Below, in pieces: positions 1-8,006 of a stretch of 54,469 bases of DNA. Each line of letters begins with the position of its first letter. Positions within the stretch are counted from its first letter, which is position 1. The DNA lies in assembly GCA_016789755.1 (NCBI GenBank), contig JAEUQG010000293.1, positions 1-54,469 on the forward strand, read 5' to 3'. Made by a program: the position numbers and the translations under genes. The stretch comes from Bryobacterales bacterium. Lineage in GTDB: Bacteria; Acidobacteriota; Terriglobia; Bryobacterales; Bryobacteraceae. Below the pieces are notes generated by a model. That model was not told the DNA's origin. It searched no databases and was given only the letters and a program-made list of their open reading frames with translations.

Positions 1-12
1 GGAAGGAAAGAG

Positions 13-53
13 GAGCCCGCTGCCCGAGTGGTGGCGGGCTCGTTCTGTTTTTG
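13..53 (+). terminator. Rho-independent terminator of a gene upstream of the window
   Basis: GAGCCCGC at 13-20 and GCGGGCTC at 34-41 form a perfect 8-bp stem with a 13-base loop, followed by a T-rich run at 42-53. It would end a plus-strand transcript entering from outside the window and so isolates the pilin gene that follows. Confidence 0.65.
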
Positions 54-259
54 GGGATCCTGGGTCCAGCCGGAAAGTCCTAGGCCGGTAGTAGAACCGG
101 AGTTGGAATTCTTATGACACCGCTACGGAGGAGGCATCGGGAGGTTGGGTGGATTCTTAGACCACTTAAGGACTTCCGCTGATTTCAGAGAACCGAAGCG
201 GATGGTAACTTGGGATCACAGCAAACAAAACTGCCCATGCAGGGAGAGGAAATTAAAAA
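54..259 (+). promoter_or_regulatory. Leader/upstream region of the flp gene
   Basis: This 206-base stretch has no convincing gene. It contains small inverted repeats: CCGG either side of an 8-base loop near 83-98, TCCGCT (175-180) with AGCGGA (197-202), and CTGC/GCAG at 231-242. A purine-rich GGAGAGGA at 243-250 lies 9 bases before the pilin ATG and is a good ribosome-binding site. I could not identify a confident -35/-10 pair and did not recognise a known riboswitch class. Confidence 0.35.
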
Positions 260-454
260 ATGAAGAACCTTGTGAATATCGTATGGAAGCTCCGGATTTG
301 GAGAGACACCCGCGGTCAGGACCTCATCGAATACGCTTTGATGGCAGGTTTCGTGGCCGTCGCCGCCGGTGCGGTGATGCCGGGTGTGTCGACCCAGATT
401 TCGACCATCTTCTCGAAGATCAACTCGTTGCTGACTGACGCTGCTGCCAGCTAG
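260..454 (+). CDS. flp: Flp family type IVb pilin
   Basis: This 64-residue protein would be the major subunit of a Flp/Tad-type pilus. It has a short basic leader ending in Gly, after which Gln-Asp-Leu-Ile-Glu-Tyr follows. Glu at +5 and Tyr at +6 are the hallmark of Flp prepilins cut by a TadV-type prepilin peptidase. A single hydrophobic helix (ALMAGFVAVAAGAVM) and a short polar C-terminus complete it, and the length is typical of the family. The ATG is preceded by a strong ribosome-binding site. A terminator lies on each side, so the gene is transcribed alone. No other tad/cpa gene is in the window, so the assembly machinery must be encoded elsewhere. The family assignment is confident; its actual use in a pilus is inferred. 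Confidence 0.9.
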   Translation: MKNLVNIVWKLRIWRDTRGQDLIEYALMAGFVAVAAGAVMPGVSTQISTIFSKINSLLTDAAAS

Positions 455-518
455 TCGGTAACTGAACAACCTTCAGGGAAGGAGCTGCTGCTTCCAACGC
501 GCAGACAGCAACCGGAAG

Positions 519-550
519 AGGCGGGCCCACGGGCTCGCCTTTTTCATTTT
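519..550 (+). terminator. Rho-independent terminator after flp
   Basis: AGGCGGGCC and GGCTCGCCT form a 9-bp stem with one G-T wobble and a loop of about 4 bases, followed by a T-rich run (TTTTCATTTT) at 541-550. It sits 65 bases past the flp stop codon and reaches into the 3' end of the convergent dehydrogenase gene. Confidence 0.7.
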
Positions 551-2136
551 GTGGGGCTCGATTCGGGGCTGAGGCGGAAGACGAGCAGAGCCCGGCCCGC
601 GGCGACGGCGACAAACTGTTGACCGTCCAGGCTATAGGTGATGGGGGCGGCATTGATGAAGCCGCCGGTGCGGAAGCGCCAAAGCAACTTGCCGGATTCA
701 GCGTGGAGGGCGGCGAAGTCGTTCTGCACTCCGGTGAAGACGAGATTGCCGGCGGTGGTGAGGATACCGGCGTTGGCGGGGGAGTGAATTTTGAACTCCC
801 ATTTGACGCTACCCGATTCCGGATCGAGTGCTCGGATGGCGCCGTAAGGATCTTCGTCGGGATTGGTGCGCTGGCCGCCGCCGTTGAAGACGGCGCCTGG
901 CTGGAAGGTGGCTTCTCCTTTGAAATAAAAGGCTCCCTGTTCGCGGACGGAAGCATAAAAGAGGTTGGTGCGGGGGTTGTAGGCAGGACTGAACCAGTTG
1001 GTAGCGCCGGCAAGCGACGGCCAGATGAGATTGCCTTCCACGGTGGGGTCGATGTTGGCGTTGAGGATGGGACGGCCGTTGTCATCGAGTCCCTTAGCCC
1101 AAGTCTGCTTGGCGTAAGGTTTTCCATGTAGAAACTTGCCGTTCTCGCGGTTGAGGACGTAGAAGAAGGCGTTGCGGTTGGCGCTGAGGACGACTTTGCG
1201 GCGCGCGCCGCGGAAGGGGATTTCGGCGAGGACGGGGACGTGGGTGGAATCCCAGTCGTGGGTATCGTGGGGGGTGAACTGGAAATGCCACTTGCGCTCG
1301 CCGGTGTCGGCATCGAGGGCGAGGAAGCAGTTGGAATAGAGGTTGTCGCCGAGGCGTACGTCGCCGTTCCAATCGGGGCCGGGATTGCCGGACCCCCAGT
1401 AGATGGTGTTGGAGTCGGGATCGAAGGCGCCGGTAACCCAGGTGGTGGCGGAGCCGGTTTTCCAGGAATCGCCGGCCCAGGTACTGTTGCCGGGTTCGCC
1501 GAGTTCGGGGATGGTACGGAAGCGCCAGGCGCGTTTACCGGTGCGGGCGTCGTAGGCGTCGATGAAGCCGCGGGTTCCGTACTCGCCTCCGGCCATGCCG
1601 GTGACGACCTTGTCCTTCAAGGCGAGCGGGGCGCCGGTGGAGGAGTAGCCGAGCTTGTAGTCGGCGAGTTCGACATCCCAGCGCACCTTGCCGGTTTTGG
1701 CATCGAGGGCGATGAGGTGGGCGTCGATGGAGCCGTAGAAGACCATGTCATCGAGGACGGCGACGCCTCGATTGACACGGCCGCAGCAGAGGCGGAGGTC
1801 GTCGGGGATGCGGCGGGTGTAGGTCCAGTAGACGGCCTGTGTACGGGCATCGATGGCGCGGACCTGGTTGGGGCCGATGGTGAGGTACATCACTCCGTCG
1901 ACCACGAGGGGCGTGGTTTCGAAGGATTCGGTGGTGTAGGTTTGCAGCACCCAATCGACCTGGAGGCGATGGACGTTGGCGGCGGTGACTTGATCGAGAG
2001 TGGAGTAGCGCTGGCCGCTATAGTTGCCGGAGTAAGTAAGCCAGTTGTGCGGTTCCTTGGCGGAGTGGAGGAGGCGCGAGTAGGGCACCTGGGCGTGGGC
2101 GGCGAGGGCGAGGAGGAGGAGGATGGCGAGTCTCAT
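544..2136 (-). CDS. PQQ-dependent alcohol dehydrogenase-type quinoprotein
   Basis: This periplasmic quinoprotein would oxidise an alcohol or similar substrate and pass electrons to a cytochrome c. The 530-residue chain begins with a Sec signal peptide (MRLAILLLLALAAHA) and forms a beta-propeller. Family hallmarks are visible: the adjacent Cys pair at residues 117-118 (LCCGRVNRG), metal-ligand Glu185 (GGEYG), Asn251 (YWGSGNPGPDWNG) and the catalytic Asp294 in HDTHDWD. Asp296, two residues on, matches the extra aspartate of lanthanide-dependent enzymes. The ATG overlaps the stop codon of the upstream cytochrome gene by 3 bases (ATGA), so the two are translationally coupled. A longer upstream start would lie inside the cytochrome gene and lose the signal peptide. 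Substrate is unknown. Confidence 0.85.
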   Translation of the reverse strand: MRLAILLLLALAAHAQVPYSRLLHSAKEPHNWLTYSGNYSGQRYSTLDQVTAANVHRLQVDWVLQTYTTESFETTPLVVDGVMYLTIGPNQVRAIDARTQAVYWTYTRRIPDDLRLCCGRVNRGVAVLDDMVFYGSIDAHLIALDAKTGKVRWDVELADYKLGYSSTGAPLALKDKVVTGMAGGEYGTRGFIDAYDARTGKRAWRFRTIPELGEPGNSTWAGDSWKTGSATTWVTGAFDPDSNTIYWGSGNPGPDWNGDVRLGDNLYSNCFLALDADTGERKWHFQFTPHDTHDWDSTHVPVLAEIPFRGARRKVVLSANRNAFFYVLNRENGKFLHGKPYAKQTWAKGLDDNGRPILNANIDPTVEGNLIWPSLAGATNWFSPAYNPRTNLFYASVREQGAFYFKGEATFQPGAVFNGGGQRTNPDEDPYGAIRALDPESGSVKWEFKIHSPANAGILTTAGNLVFTGVQNDFAALHAESGKLLWRFRTGGFINAAPITYSLDGQQFVAVAAGRALLVFRLSPESSPTK

Positions 2137-2900
2137 GAGGGCTCCTTGAGCGAGGCGAGATAGGCGATCAGATCCTGAAGCTGGGTGGCGGTGAGTTTGC
2201 CGCGATAGGAGGGCATGGAGGATTTGCGGGGATCTTTGCGGATGTCTTTGAGGGAGGATTTGAGGAAGGCGTGATTGCGGCCGGAGAAATCGCGGAGGGC
2301 GAGGGTGAAGGTGTCTTCGGAGAGGCGGAGGCCGGTGACGGCCGTTCCAGCGAGAGGGACGGCGGTCACGATCAGGTAGCCATCGGGGACGGAGGCGGCG
2401 GGATCGAGCAGCGCTTCGCGAAGATGGGCGGCGTTGCGGCGGGAACCGATGACAGTGAGCTCGGGGCCGGCAAGCGAACCGGTGAGGCGGCCCTGTTCGC
2501 GTAGGGCGTGGCAGGCGGCGCATCCGGCGGAGGCGTAGACTTGCTTGCCATTTGCGGGGTCGCCGGGGACGGGCCTGGCCTCGACTTTGCCGAGGGTGCG
2601 GACGAAGGCGGCGACCTGGCGGATTTCGTTGTCGATCATGTGCCAGGCGCCGGGCATTTCGGTGCCGGGGATGCCGTTCTTGATGACATTGACCAGTTGT
2701 TCGTCGGAGGAGGCGCGCTCGAGTTTGGGTTTGGCGAGATCGGCGCCTTTGCCGCCATCGCCCTGGGGTCCGTGGCAGTAGCCGCACGATCCTCGATAGA
2801 GCTTGCCGCCTTGTTCAAGGTCAGCGGGCGAAGTGGGCAACGGGGCGGGCGGTTGCTGGGCCGCCAAACCCGCGGCGAAGAGGAAGGCCGCAAAGCGCAT
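2133..2900 (-). CDS. Dihaem cytochrome c, likely electron acceptor of the quinoprotein
   Basis: This 255-residue exported cytochrome has a short signal peptide (MRFAAFLFAAGLAAQ) and two haem-binding motifs, CGYCH at 39-43 and CAACH at 127-131. Candidate axial methionines are Met82 (TEMPGAW) and the Met in SSMPSYRG near residue 229, the latter in the usual place near the end of a c-type domain. It is the first gene of a two-gene unit with the quinoprotein dehydrogenase, which it most likely oxidises in the periplasm. An extended -10 element lies 7 bases before its ATG without a Shine-Dalgarno sequence, suggesting a leaderless transcript. Confidence 0.85.
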   Translation of the reverse strand: MRFAAFLFAAGLAAQQPPAPLPTSPADLEQGGKLYRGSCGYCHGPQGDGGKGADLAKPKLERASSDEQLVNVIKNGIPGTEMPGAWHMIDNEIRQVAAFVRTLGKVEARPVPGDPANGKQVYASAGCAACHALREQGRLTGSLAGPELTVIGSRRNAAHLREALLDPAASVPDGYLIVTAVPLAGTAVTGLRLSEDTFTLALRDFSGRNHAFLKSSLKDIRKDPRKSSMPSYRGKLTATQLQDLIAYLASLKEPS

Positions 2901-2907
2901 GGGGCCT

Positions 2908-2916
2908 ATCTTAGCA
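2908..2916 (-). promoter_or_regulatory. Putative extended -10 promoter, leaderless cytochrome c mRNA
   Basis: Read on the minus strand the bases are TGC followed by TAAGAT, an extended -10 element. Seven bases separate it from the ATG at 2900, so transcription would be expected to begin at or next to the start codon. There is no Shine-Dalgarno sequence. The hexamer matches the consensus at four of six positions. Confidence 0.35.
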
Positions 2917-2929
2917 GCAGAAAACGACG

Positions 2930-4189
2930 CTAGGGCCGGGCCAGGTACTTCTTGTAGAGCTTGGTGTGTTTGCTTTCGAGGTCGACTTCCCTGCCCTGAA
3001 TAAACATGCGCTTGACGTTGGTTTTAACTTCGAGCGGATCGCCGTCGGTGAGGATGATGTCGGCGGATTTGCCTTTTTCGATGGAGCCCATGCGGTCATC
3101 GACGCCCCAGATCTGGGCGGGATAGAGGGTGACGGATTTGAGCGCTTCCTCATGAGGGAGTCCGAAAGCGACGGCGGTGGCGGCCTGGTAGGGCAGGTTC
3201 CGGCTGAACTGATTGCCGAAGCTGCCGAAGGCGAACTTGACGCCGGCTTTGTGGACTTCGACGGGGACGGTGAAGGCTTCGTCGTAGGGGTCGTCCTCTT
3301 CGAGCGGGAGTTCCTGGGTAGGCCCGAGGATGACGGGGATGTTCTTTTCCTTGAGCAAGGCGAGGGCGCTGCCGGGGCGGCGAACCTGTGCGAGCACGAT
3401 GCGCACGCCTTCCTTTTCGCCCCAGGCGACGGCGTCCTTGATGGCGCGCTCGCGGGTGGCGGAGATCATGACAGGCACCTTCTTTGCGAGCACGGGGAGC
3501 ATCGCTTCGAGAGCAAGGTCGGGCTTGAAGCCGGCGCCGGCGGCGGCTTTGGCTTTCTGATAGCGGCGGGCGCGTTCAAAGTATTCGGAGAGATTTTTGA
3601 GACGGGCTTCGTAGTTGCGGCGGGCTTCGGAGAAAGACGCGCGGGAGAAGCCGCTGGGGCCGAAGGAGGCGGTGGAGACGGTGGGGAATCGCAAGTGCAT
3701 GGCGGCATCGAGGCGGATGGCCATCTCTTCCCACGTCCAGCCGTCGAGACGCATGAGGGAGGCCTGGCCGGCGAGGATGCCTCCGTCGGGGACGGCCATG
3801 GCGGCGACGATACCGTTGGCGCGGATGACGGGGATGTGTTCGCTGGCGGGGTTGACGGCGATGCCGGCGCGCAGTTGCGGCTTGAAATCGCCGAGTTCGC
3901 TGACGTCGGAGGTTTCGCGGACGGAACTGATTTCGGACATGCCGACTTCGGTATTGGAGTCGATCATGCCGGGGTAAACGTGGAGACCTTTGGCGTCGAT
4001 GGTTTTGGTGGTTTTGGGGGTCTTGAGCCTGGCGTCGCCGATTTCGGCGATCTTGCCGTCGACGACGAGGAGGGAGGCGTTTTCGACATCGGGTCCGGTG
4101 ACCGGATGGACCGTGACGCCGCGAAGGACGAAGGTATCGTCAGCACCCGCAAAGAGGGCAACGGCGAGAAAGAAGGGCAGGAATTTCAT
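2930..4189 (-). CDS. Amidohydrolase-family protein lacking metal ligands
   Basis: This 419-residue exported protein has a signal peptide (MKFLPFFLAVALFAGA) and the composite beta-sandwich/TIM-barrel architecture of imidazolonepropionase-like amidohydrolases, including the C-terminal GSIEKGKSADIILTDGDPL strand pattern. The HxH metal motif that should follow the first barrel strand is replaced by Ser-Asn-Thr-Glu (GMIDSNTEVG). The later His ligands and the final Asp are also absent where its neighbour has HAHC, LQH and SDSG. It is therefore probably not a metal-dependent hydrolase. The ATG overlaps the stop of the upstream paralogue by 4 bases, and this is the last gene of the three. A binding or scaffolding role is inference. 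Confidence 0.8.
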   Translation of the reverse strand: MKFLPFFLAVALFAGADDTFVLRGVTVHPVTGPDVENASLLVVDGKIAEIGDARLKTPKTTKTIDAKGLHVYPGMIDSNTEVGMSEISSVRETSDVSELGDFKPQLRAGIAVNPASEHIPVIRANGIVAAMAVPDGGILAGQASLMRLDGWTWEEMAIRLDAAMHLRFPTVSTASFGPSGFSRASFSEARRNYEARLKNLSEYFERARRYQKAKAAAGAGFKPDLALEAMLPVLAKKVPVMISATRERAIKDAVAWGEKEGVRIVLAQVRRPGSALALLKEKNIPVILGPTQELPLEEDDPYDEAFTVPVEVHKAGVKFAFGSFGNQFSRNLPYQAATAVAFGLPHEEALKSVTLYPAQIWGVDDRMGSIEKGKSADIILTDGDPLEVKTNVKRMFIQGREVDLESKHTKLYKKYLARP

Positions 4190-5532
4190 GCGGGCCTCCG
4201 GCCAGGGCCTGCATTCTTTTTCTGCTGCGGCTGGCTCTGCTTTTCTTTTTCGAGGAGTTGTTTCTTGCGCTGTTCGCGCTGCTGGCGTTCGGTGAGATCG
4301 CGGTCGCGTTCGAAGTAGACGGCGCCGTCGATGAGGACGCGCTGGACTTTGGCGAAGCTCGAAAGCGGATGTTTATCGTAGATGACGAGGTCGGCGTCTT
4401 TGCCGGGCTCGATGGAACCGATGCGGTGATCGAGGTCGAGCTGTTTGGCGGGATTGATGGTGATGAGGGAGAGGGCTTCGGTTTCGGTGAGTCCGCCGTA
4501 CTTCATGGTCTTGCCGGCTTCGGTATTGAGGCGGCGCATCAGTTCGCCGCTGTCGGAGTTGAGGGAAACGAGGACGCCCTTCTTCACCATGATGGCGGCG
4601 TTGTAGGGGATGGCGTCGAAGGCCTCCACTTTGTAGGCCCACCAATCGGAGAAGGTGGAAGCTCCGGCGCCGTGCTCTTTGATCTCTTTGGCCACTTTGT
4701 AGCCTTCGAGGACGTGCTGGAGGGTTTTGATTTTGACGCCGAACTCATCGGCGACGCGGAGCAGCATGAGGATCTCGTCGGCGCGGTAGCAGTGGGCGTG
4801 GACGAGGCGCTTGCCTTCGAGCACTTCGACGAGGGCGTCGAGTTTGAGATCGCGCTTGGGAGGGATCACGGTTTCGCCGCGGGCCTTGCGTTCGTTGTAG
4901 CCCTTCCATTCGGCCTGGTAGGTTTTGGCGTCGTTGAAGGCCTGGCGGATGACGTCTTCGACGCCCATGCGGGTGGCGGGGTAGCGGAGGACGGGAGGGG
5001 CTCCGCTGCCGGTACGGGAGGCGGAGACGTTGCCCTGACGCTTGGGATTTTCGCCGAGGGCGAATTTGATGCCGGGCTTGGCGCCTTCAAAGAGGATGCC
5101 TTCGCGATCTTTACCCCAGCGTGTTTTGATGACCTGGCATTTGCCGCCGATGGCATTGGCGCTGCCGTGGAGGACGTTGACGGTGGTGACTCCGCCGGCG
5201 AGGGCGCGGTAGATGCCGATGTCTTCGGGGTCGAGGACGTCTTCGATGCCGACCATGGAGGAGACGCTGACGGCGCCTTCGTTGATGGAGTCGGCGGCGA
5301 TGTGGGAATGGGCATCGATGATGCCGGGCATGACGTATTGGCCGGAGGCATCGATGATCTGGGCGCCGGGCGGGATCATGACCTTTTCGCCGACCTCTTT
5401 GATCTTGCCGTCCTGCACGACGACGCTGCCTTTGAAGGCGCCCTTGGTGACGGTGAGGACGGTGGCGTTCTGGATGACGATGGGAGGCGCGGCGGTTAAC
5501 GCGGCGGCGGTGAGGAAGAGGAGGAATTTCAT
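4186..5532 (-). CDS. Metal-dependent amidohydrolase (imidazolonepropionase-like)
   Basis: This 448-residue secreted protein is the only one of the three consecutive paralogues with an intact active site. It has a signal peptide (MKFLLFLTAAALTAA), the canonical IDAHSH metal motif after the first barrel strand, HAHC and LQH histidines later in the barrel, and an Asp in LNSDSGE. The C-terminal region shows GSIEPGKDADLVIYD, typical of the family. Such enzymes hydrolyse amide or cyclic amide bonds in dipeptides, hydantoin-like or imidazolone compounds; the substrate here cannot be read from sequence. The C-terminus is a charged Gln/Lys-rich tail. It overlaps both neighbours by 4 bases and must be co-translated with them. 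Confidence 0.85.
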   Translation of the reverse strand: MKFLLFLTAAALTAAPPIVIQNATVLTVTKGAFKGSVVVQDGKIKEVGEKVMIPPGAQIIDASGQYVMPGIIDAHSHIAADSINEGAVSVSSMVGIEDVLDPEDIGIYRALAGGVTTVNVLHGSANAIGGKCQVIKTRWGKDREGILFEGAKPGIKFALGENPKRQGNVSASRTGSGAPPVLRYPATRMGVEDVIRQAFNDAKTYQAEWKGYNERKARGETVIPPKRDLKLDALVEVLEGKRLVHAHCYRADEILMLLRVADEFGVKIKTLQHVLEGYKVAKEIKEHGAGASTFSDWWAYKVEAFDAIPYNAAIMVKKGVLVSLNSDSGELMRRLNTEAGKTMKYGGLTETEALSLITINPAKQLDLDHRIGSIEPGKDADLVIYDKHPLSSFAKVQRVLIDGAVYFERDRDLTERQQREQRKKQLLEKEKQSQPQQKKNAGPGRRPA

Positions 5533-6872
5533 CGGGTGGACTCCGAGGGAGAGGCGGACGGTTCGGGCGCGGGCTCGTATTTGACGCCGTCGACGAGGAC
5601 GTACCTGATTTTGGTGCGGTCCTGGAACAGTTCGCCGTCGGTGACGATGAGGTTGGCGATCTTGCCTTTGTCGATGGAGCCGAGGCGGTCGGCGACACCG
5701 AAGATTTCGGCGGGGCTGAGGGTGAGAGCGCGAAGGGCATCGGCGGCGGGGAGGCCGGCATCGATGGCTTTCTTCACCGCTTTGGAAGTATCGGAAGGCT
5801 GCGTGAGCGCCCCGGCGTAGAAGGCGAAGGGGACTCCCGCTTTCTTCAGTTCGGCTGCGGTGGAGGGGGCTTTGTCGCGCATTTCGAGGGAGCGCAGCGA
5901 GTCGATTTGTTCGGGGTCGGTGTCGCGCGATTTTTCCGGCCAGCGGAGGTCGATGAGGGCTTTGGCGTTGTGGCGCTTGAGCGTACCGGCGGCGCGGTAG
6001 CCTTCGGCGAGGCCGTAGAGAATGGTGTCCTGTTGCAATTCCTGGCCGAAGCGGAGCATGCGCTCAATCTCCTTGGGATTGCCGGCGGGGAGGAGAATGC
6101 GCGGAGCGGCGAGGACGCCTTCGAGGTGCTTGTCGTAATCGGGGCGGCGGTTGCCGACGGGGTGCGCGGCGTAGATTTCCTTGGCAGTTTTGTATTGGGC
6201 GGCGTCGAGGTAGATCTGGCGGATGTAGGCGATGACTCCCATGAGGGAGGCGGGGAAACCGCCGCTGAATCCGGCACTGCGCATGGTGAGCAGCATCCCG
6301 GTGGGGGAGTGGACGACCATGTTTCCGGCGCGCTCGCCGGCGAGGTTGATGACAGCGCCCTGGCCACTGAAGATGTTGCGATTGGGGAAGGTGACGGCGG
6401 AGGTGAAGCCGGCATTGCGGGCGGCTTCGATGCGGCGGTCGGAGGGAGAGATCTGATCGGCGGCGAGGAGATAGCTGGTGTTGAGGGGGCGATCTTCGGG
6501 GCCGCGGGCGGGGGGAGCGGGCGGTCCGCTGGAGGTAGTGGGAGGAGGGCCTCCGCCGCGGCGGCCACCTCCGGTTGCGGCTGTCATGGGGCCGGAGTCG
6601 GAGAGTCCGAGAGTGTTCATGGCGTCGATCAGACCGGGATAGACGGTGAGTCCCGCGCCGTCGATGATCCAGGCATCTGCGGGCGGAGCGGCGTTTTCGC
6701 CGACCGCTTCGATGAGGCCGTTGCGCACGACGACGGTGCCTTTGGCGATCACCGGTCCGCTGACGGTGACGATGCGGGCGTTGCGGATGGCGATGACCGC
6801 GGGAGTTTCGGCAATGCCGCCGGATAAGGAAAGAGCGGCGGCGCACAAAAGCCGGCAGAAGTATCTGAGCAT
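5529..6872 (-). CDS. Amidohydrolase-family protein lacking metal ligands
   Basis: This 447-residue protein is the first gene of the three-gene operon. It has a signal peptide (LRYFCRLLCAAALSLSGG region) and the amidohydrolase beta-sandwich signature (IAIRNARIVTVSG, later GSIDKGKIANLIVTDGE). The metal motif is missing: the usual DAHxH is DAMNT in GLIDAMNTLGLSDS. No equivalents of the later His and Asp ligands are seen. Between residues of about 95 and 120 there is a Gly/Pro/Arg-rich low-complexity insert. Together with the third gene it appears to be a non-catalytic paralogue flanking an active enzyme. The TATAAT element 14 bases upstream probably drives the operon. Confidence 0.8.
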   Translation of the reverse strand: MLRYFCRLLCAAALSLSGGIAETPAVIAIRNARIVTVSGPVIAKGTVVVRNGLIEAVGENAAPPADAWIIDGAGLTVYPGLIDAMNTLGLSDSGPMTAATGGGRRGGGPPPTTSSGPPAPPARGPEDRPLNTSYLLAADQISPSDRRIEAARNAGFTSAVTFPNRNIFSGQGAVINLAGERAGNMVVHSPTGMLLTMRSAGFSGGFPASLMGVIAYIRQIYLDAAQYKTAKEIYAAHPVGNRRPDYDKHLEGVLAAPRILLPAGNPKEIERMLRFGQELQQDTILYGLAEGYRAAGTLKRHNAKALIDLRWPEKSRDTDPEQIDSLRSLEMRDKAPSTAAELKKAGVPFAFYAGALTQPSDTSKAVKKAIDAGLPAADALRALTLSPAEIFGVADRLGSIDKGKIANLIVTDGELFQDRTKIRYVLVDGVKYEPAPEPSASPSESTR

Positions 6873-6886
6873 GGCGGTATCTCTGT

Positions 6887-6892
6887 ATTATA
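6887..6892 (-). promoter_or_regulatory. Consensus -10 element for the amidohydrolase operon
   Basis: The minus strand reads TATAAT, a perfect -10 hexamer, 14 bases before the ATG of the first amidohydrolase gene. No clear -35 sequence or ribosome-binding site was found. The 69-base divergent region shared with purM contains little else. Confidence 0.45.
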
Positions 6893-6921
6893 GGGGCGAT
6901 CAGTGCCACCTGAGGACCCTG

Positions 6922-6927
6922 TATCAT
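6922..6927 (+). promoter_or_regulatory. Putative -10 element for purMN
   Basis: TATCAT lies 14 bases before the purM ATG, at the same distance as the divergent TATAAT from its own gene. AGAGG at 6928-6932 is a weak ribosome-binding site. No purine-box operator could be recognised. Confidence 0.3.
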
Positions 6928-6941
6928 AGAGGTTTCCCTAC

Positions 6942-8006
6942 ATGGCAAGAAAAACAACCCCCAAGACAGCGGCCGCGGAAGTGGTGCGTTACCAGGATTC
7001 CGGAGTCAACATCGATGAAGCGGACCGCGCGGTTGGATTTATCCGCGGGCTGGCAAAGAAGACGTTTTCGAAGCCGGTGCTGACGGGCATCGGGAGCTTC
7101 GGCGGCGGCTTTCATCTGAAGGGCTGGAAAGACCCGGTGCTGGTGAGCTCGATTGACGGCGTTGGCACGAAGTTGAAGGTGGCGTTTCTGGCCGGCAAGC
7201 ATGACACCGTCGGGCAGTGCCTGGTGAACCATTGCGTGAACGATATCGCGGTGCAAGGCGCGCGGCCGTTGTTCTTCCTGGATTATTTCGCGGTGGGCAA
7301 GCTGCAGGCCGAGGTGGCTCGCGATGTGATCGGCGGGATGGCCGCCGGTTGCGAGCAGAACGGCTGCGCGCTGATTGGCGGAGAGACAGCCGAGATGCCG
7401 GGGATGTATGCCGCGGGCGAATACGACGTGGCGGGCTGCATCATCGGGGCGGTGGAACGGAAGCGGATGATCACGGGCGAAGCGGTGAAGCCGGGAGACG
7501 TGTTGATCGGGCTGCCTTCGACGGGGCTGCATACGAACGGGTATTCGCTGGCCCGGAAGCTGCTGTTTGAGACGGCGGGCTACACGGTGGATACGGAAGT
7601 GCCGGAGTTGGGCTGCACGGTGGGCGCGGAGTTACTGAAGGTGCACCGGAGCTATCTGGGGGCGATCACGCTGCTACACGATGCCGGATTGTTGAAAGCC
7701 GCGGCGCATATTACGGGCGGCGGGATCACGGACAATCTGCCGCGCGTGCTGCCGAAGGGCGCGGGGGCGGAGATCCACACCGCGGCGTGGCCGGAACTGC
7801 CGGTGTTCACGCTGTTGAAGAAGCTCGGGAACATGCCGGATGACGATTACCGGCGGACGTTCAACACGGGCATCGGGATGGTGCTGGTGGTGGGGGAGAA
7901 GAAGGCTGCGAAGGCCGTGAAGATGCTGGAGAAGGCGAAGGAGACTCCGTACTCGATCGGGCGCATTGTGAAGGTGGGCAAGGGCGCGAAGGTCGCCTAC
8001 CAATGA
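6942..8006 (+). CDS. purM: Phosphoribosylformylglycinamidine cyclo-ligase
   Basis: AIR synthetase uses ATP to close the imidazole ring of formylglycinamidine ribonucleotide in de novo purine synthesis. The 354-residue length fits the family. Recognisable blocks are the N-terminal YQDSGVNIDEADR, the VGTKLKVAF segment, HCVNDIAVQGARPLFFLDY and GGETAEMPGMY of the PurM fold, and GLPSTGLHTNGYSL further on. It overlaps purN by 4 bases (8003-8006), so the two purine enzymes are translated together. No anomaly was seen. Confidence 0.96.
   Translation: MARKTTPKTAAAEVVRYQDSGVNIDEADRAVGFIRGLAKKTFSKPVLTGIGSFGGGFHLKGWKDPVLVSSIDGVGTKLKVAFLAGKHDTVGQCLVNHCVNDIAVQGARPLFFLDYFAVGKLQAEVARDVIGGMAAGCEQNGCALIGGETAEMPGMYAAGEYDVAGCIIGAVERKRMITGEAVKPGDVLIGLPSTGLHTNGYSLARKLLFETAGYTVDTEVPELGCTVGAELLKVHRSYLGAITLLHDAGLLKAAAHITGGGITDNLPRVLPKGAGAEIHTAAWPELPVFTLLKKLGNMPDDDYRRTFNTGIGMVLVVGEKKAAKAVKMLEKAKETPYSIGRIVKVGKGAKVAYQ

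Noticed and set aside
2966..4318. Long plus-strand open frame over the amidohydrolase genes
   Set aside because: It is a Gly/Asp/Ala-rich shadow of genuine minus-strand genes that have signal peptides and family motifs.
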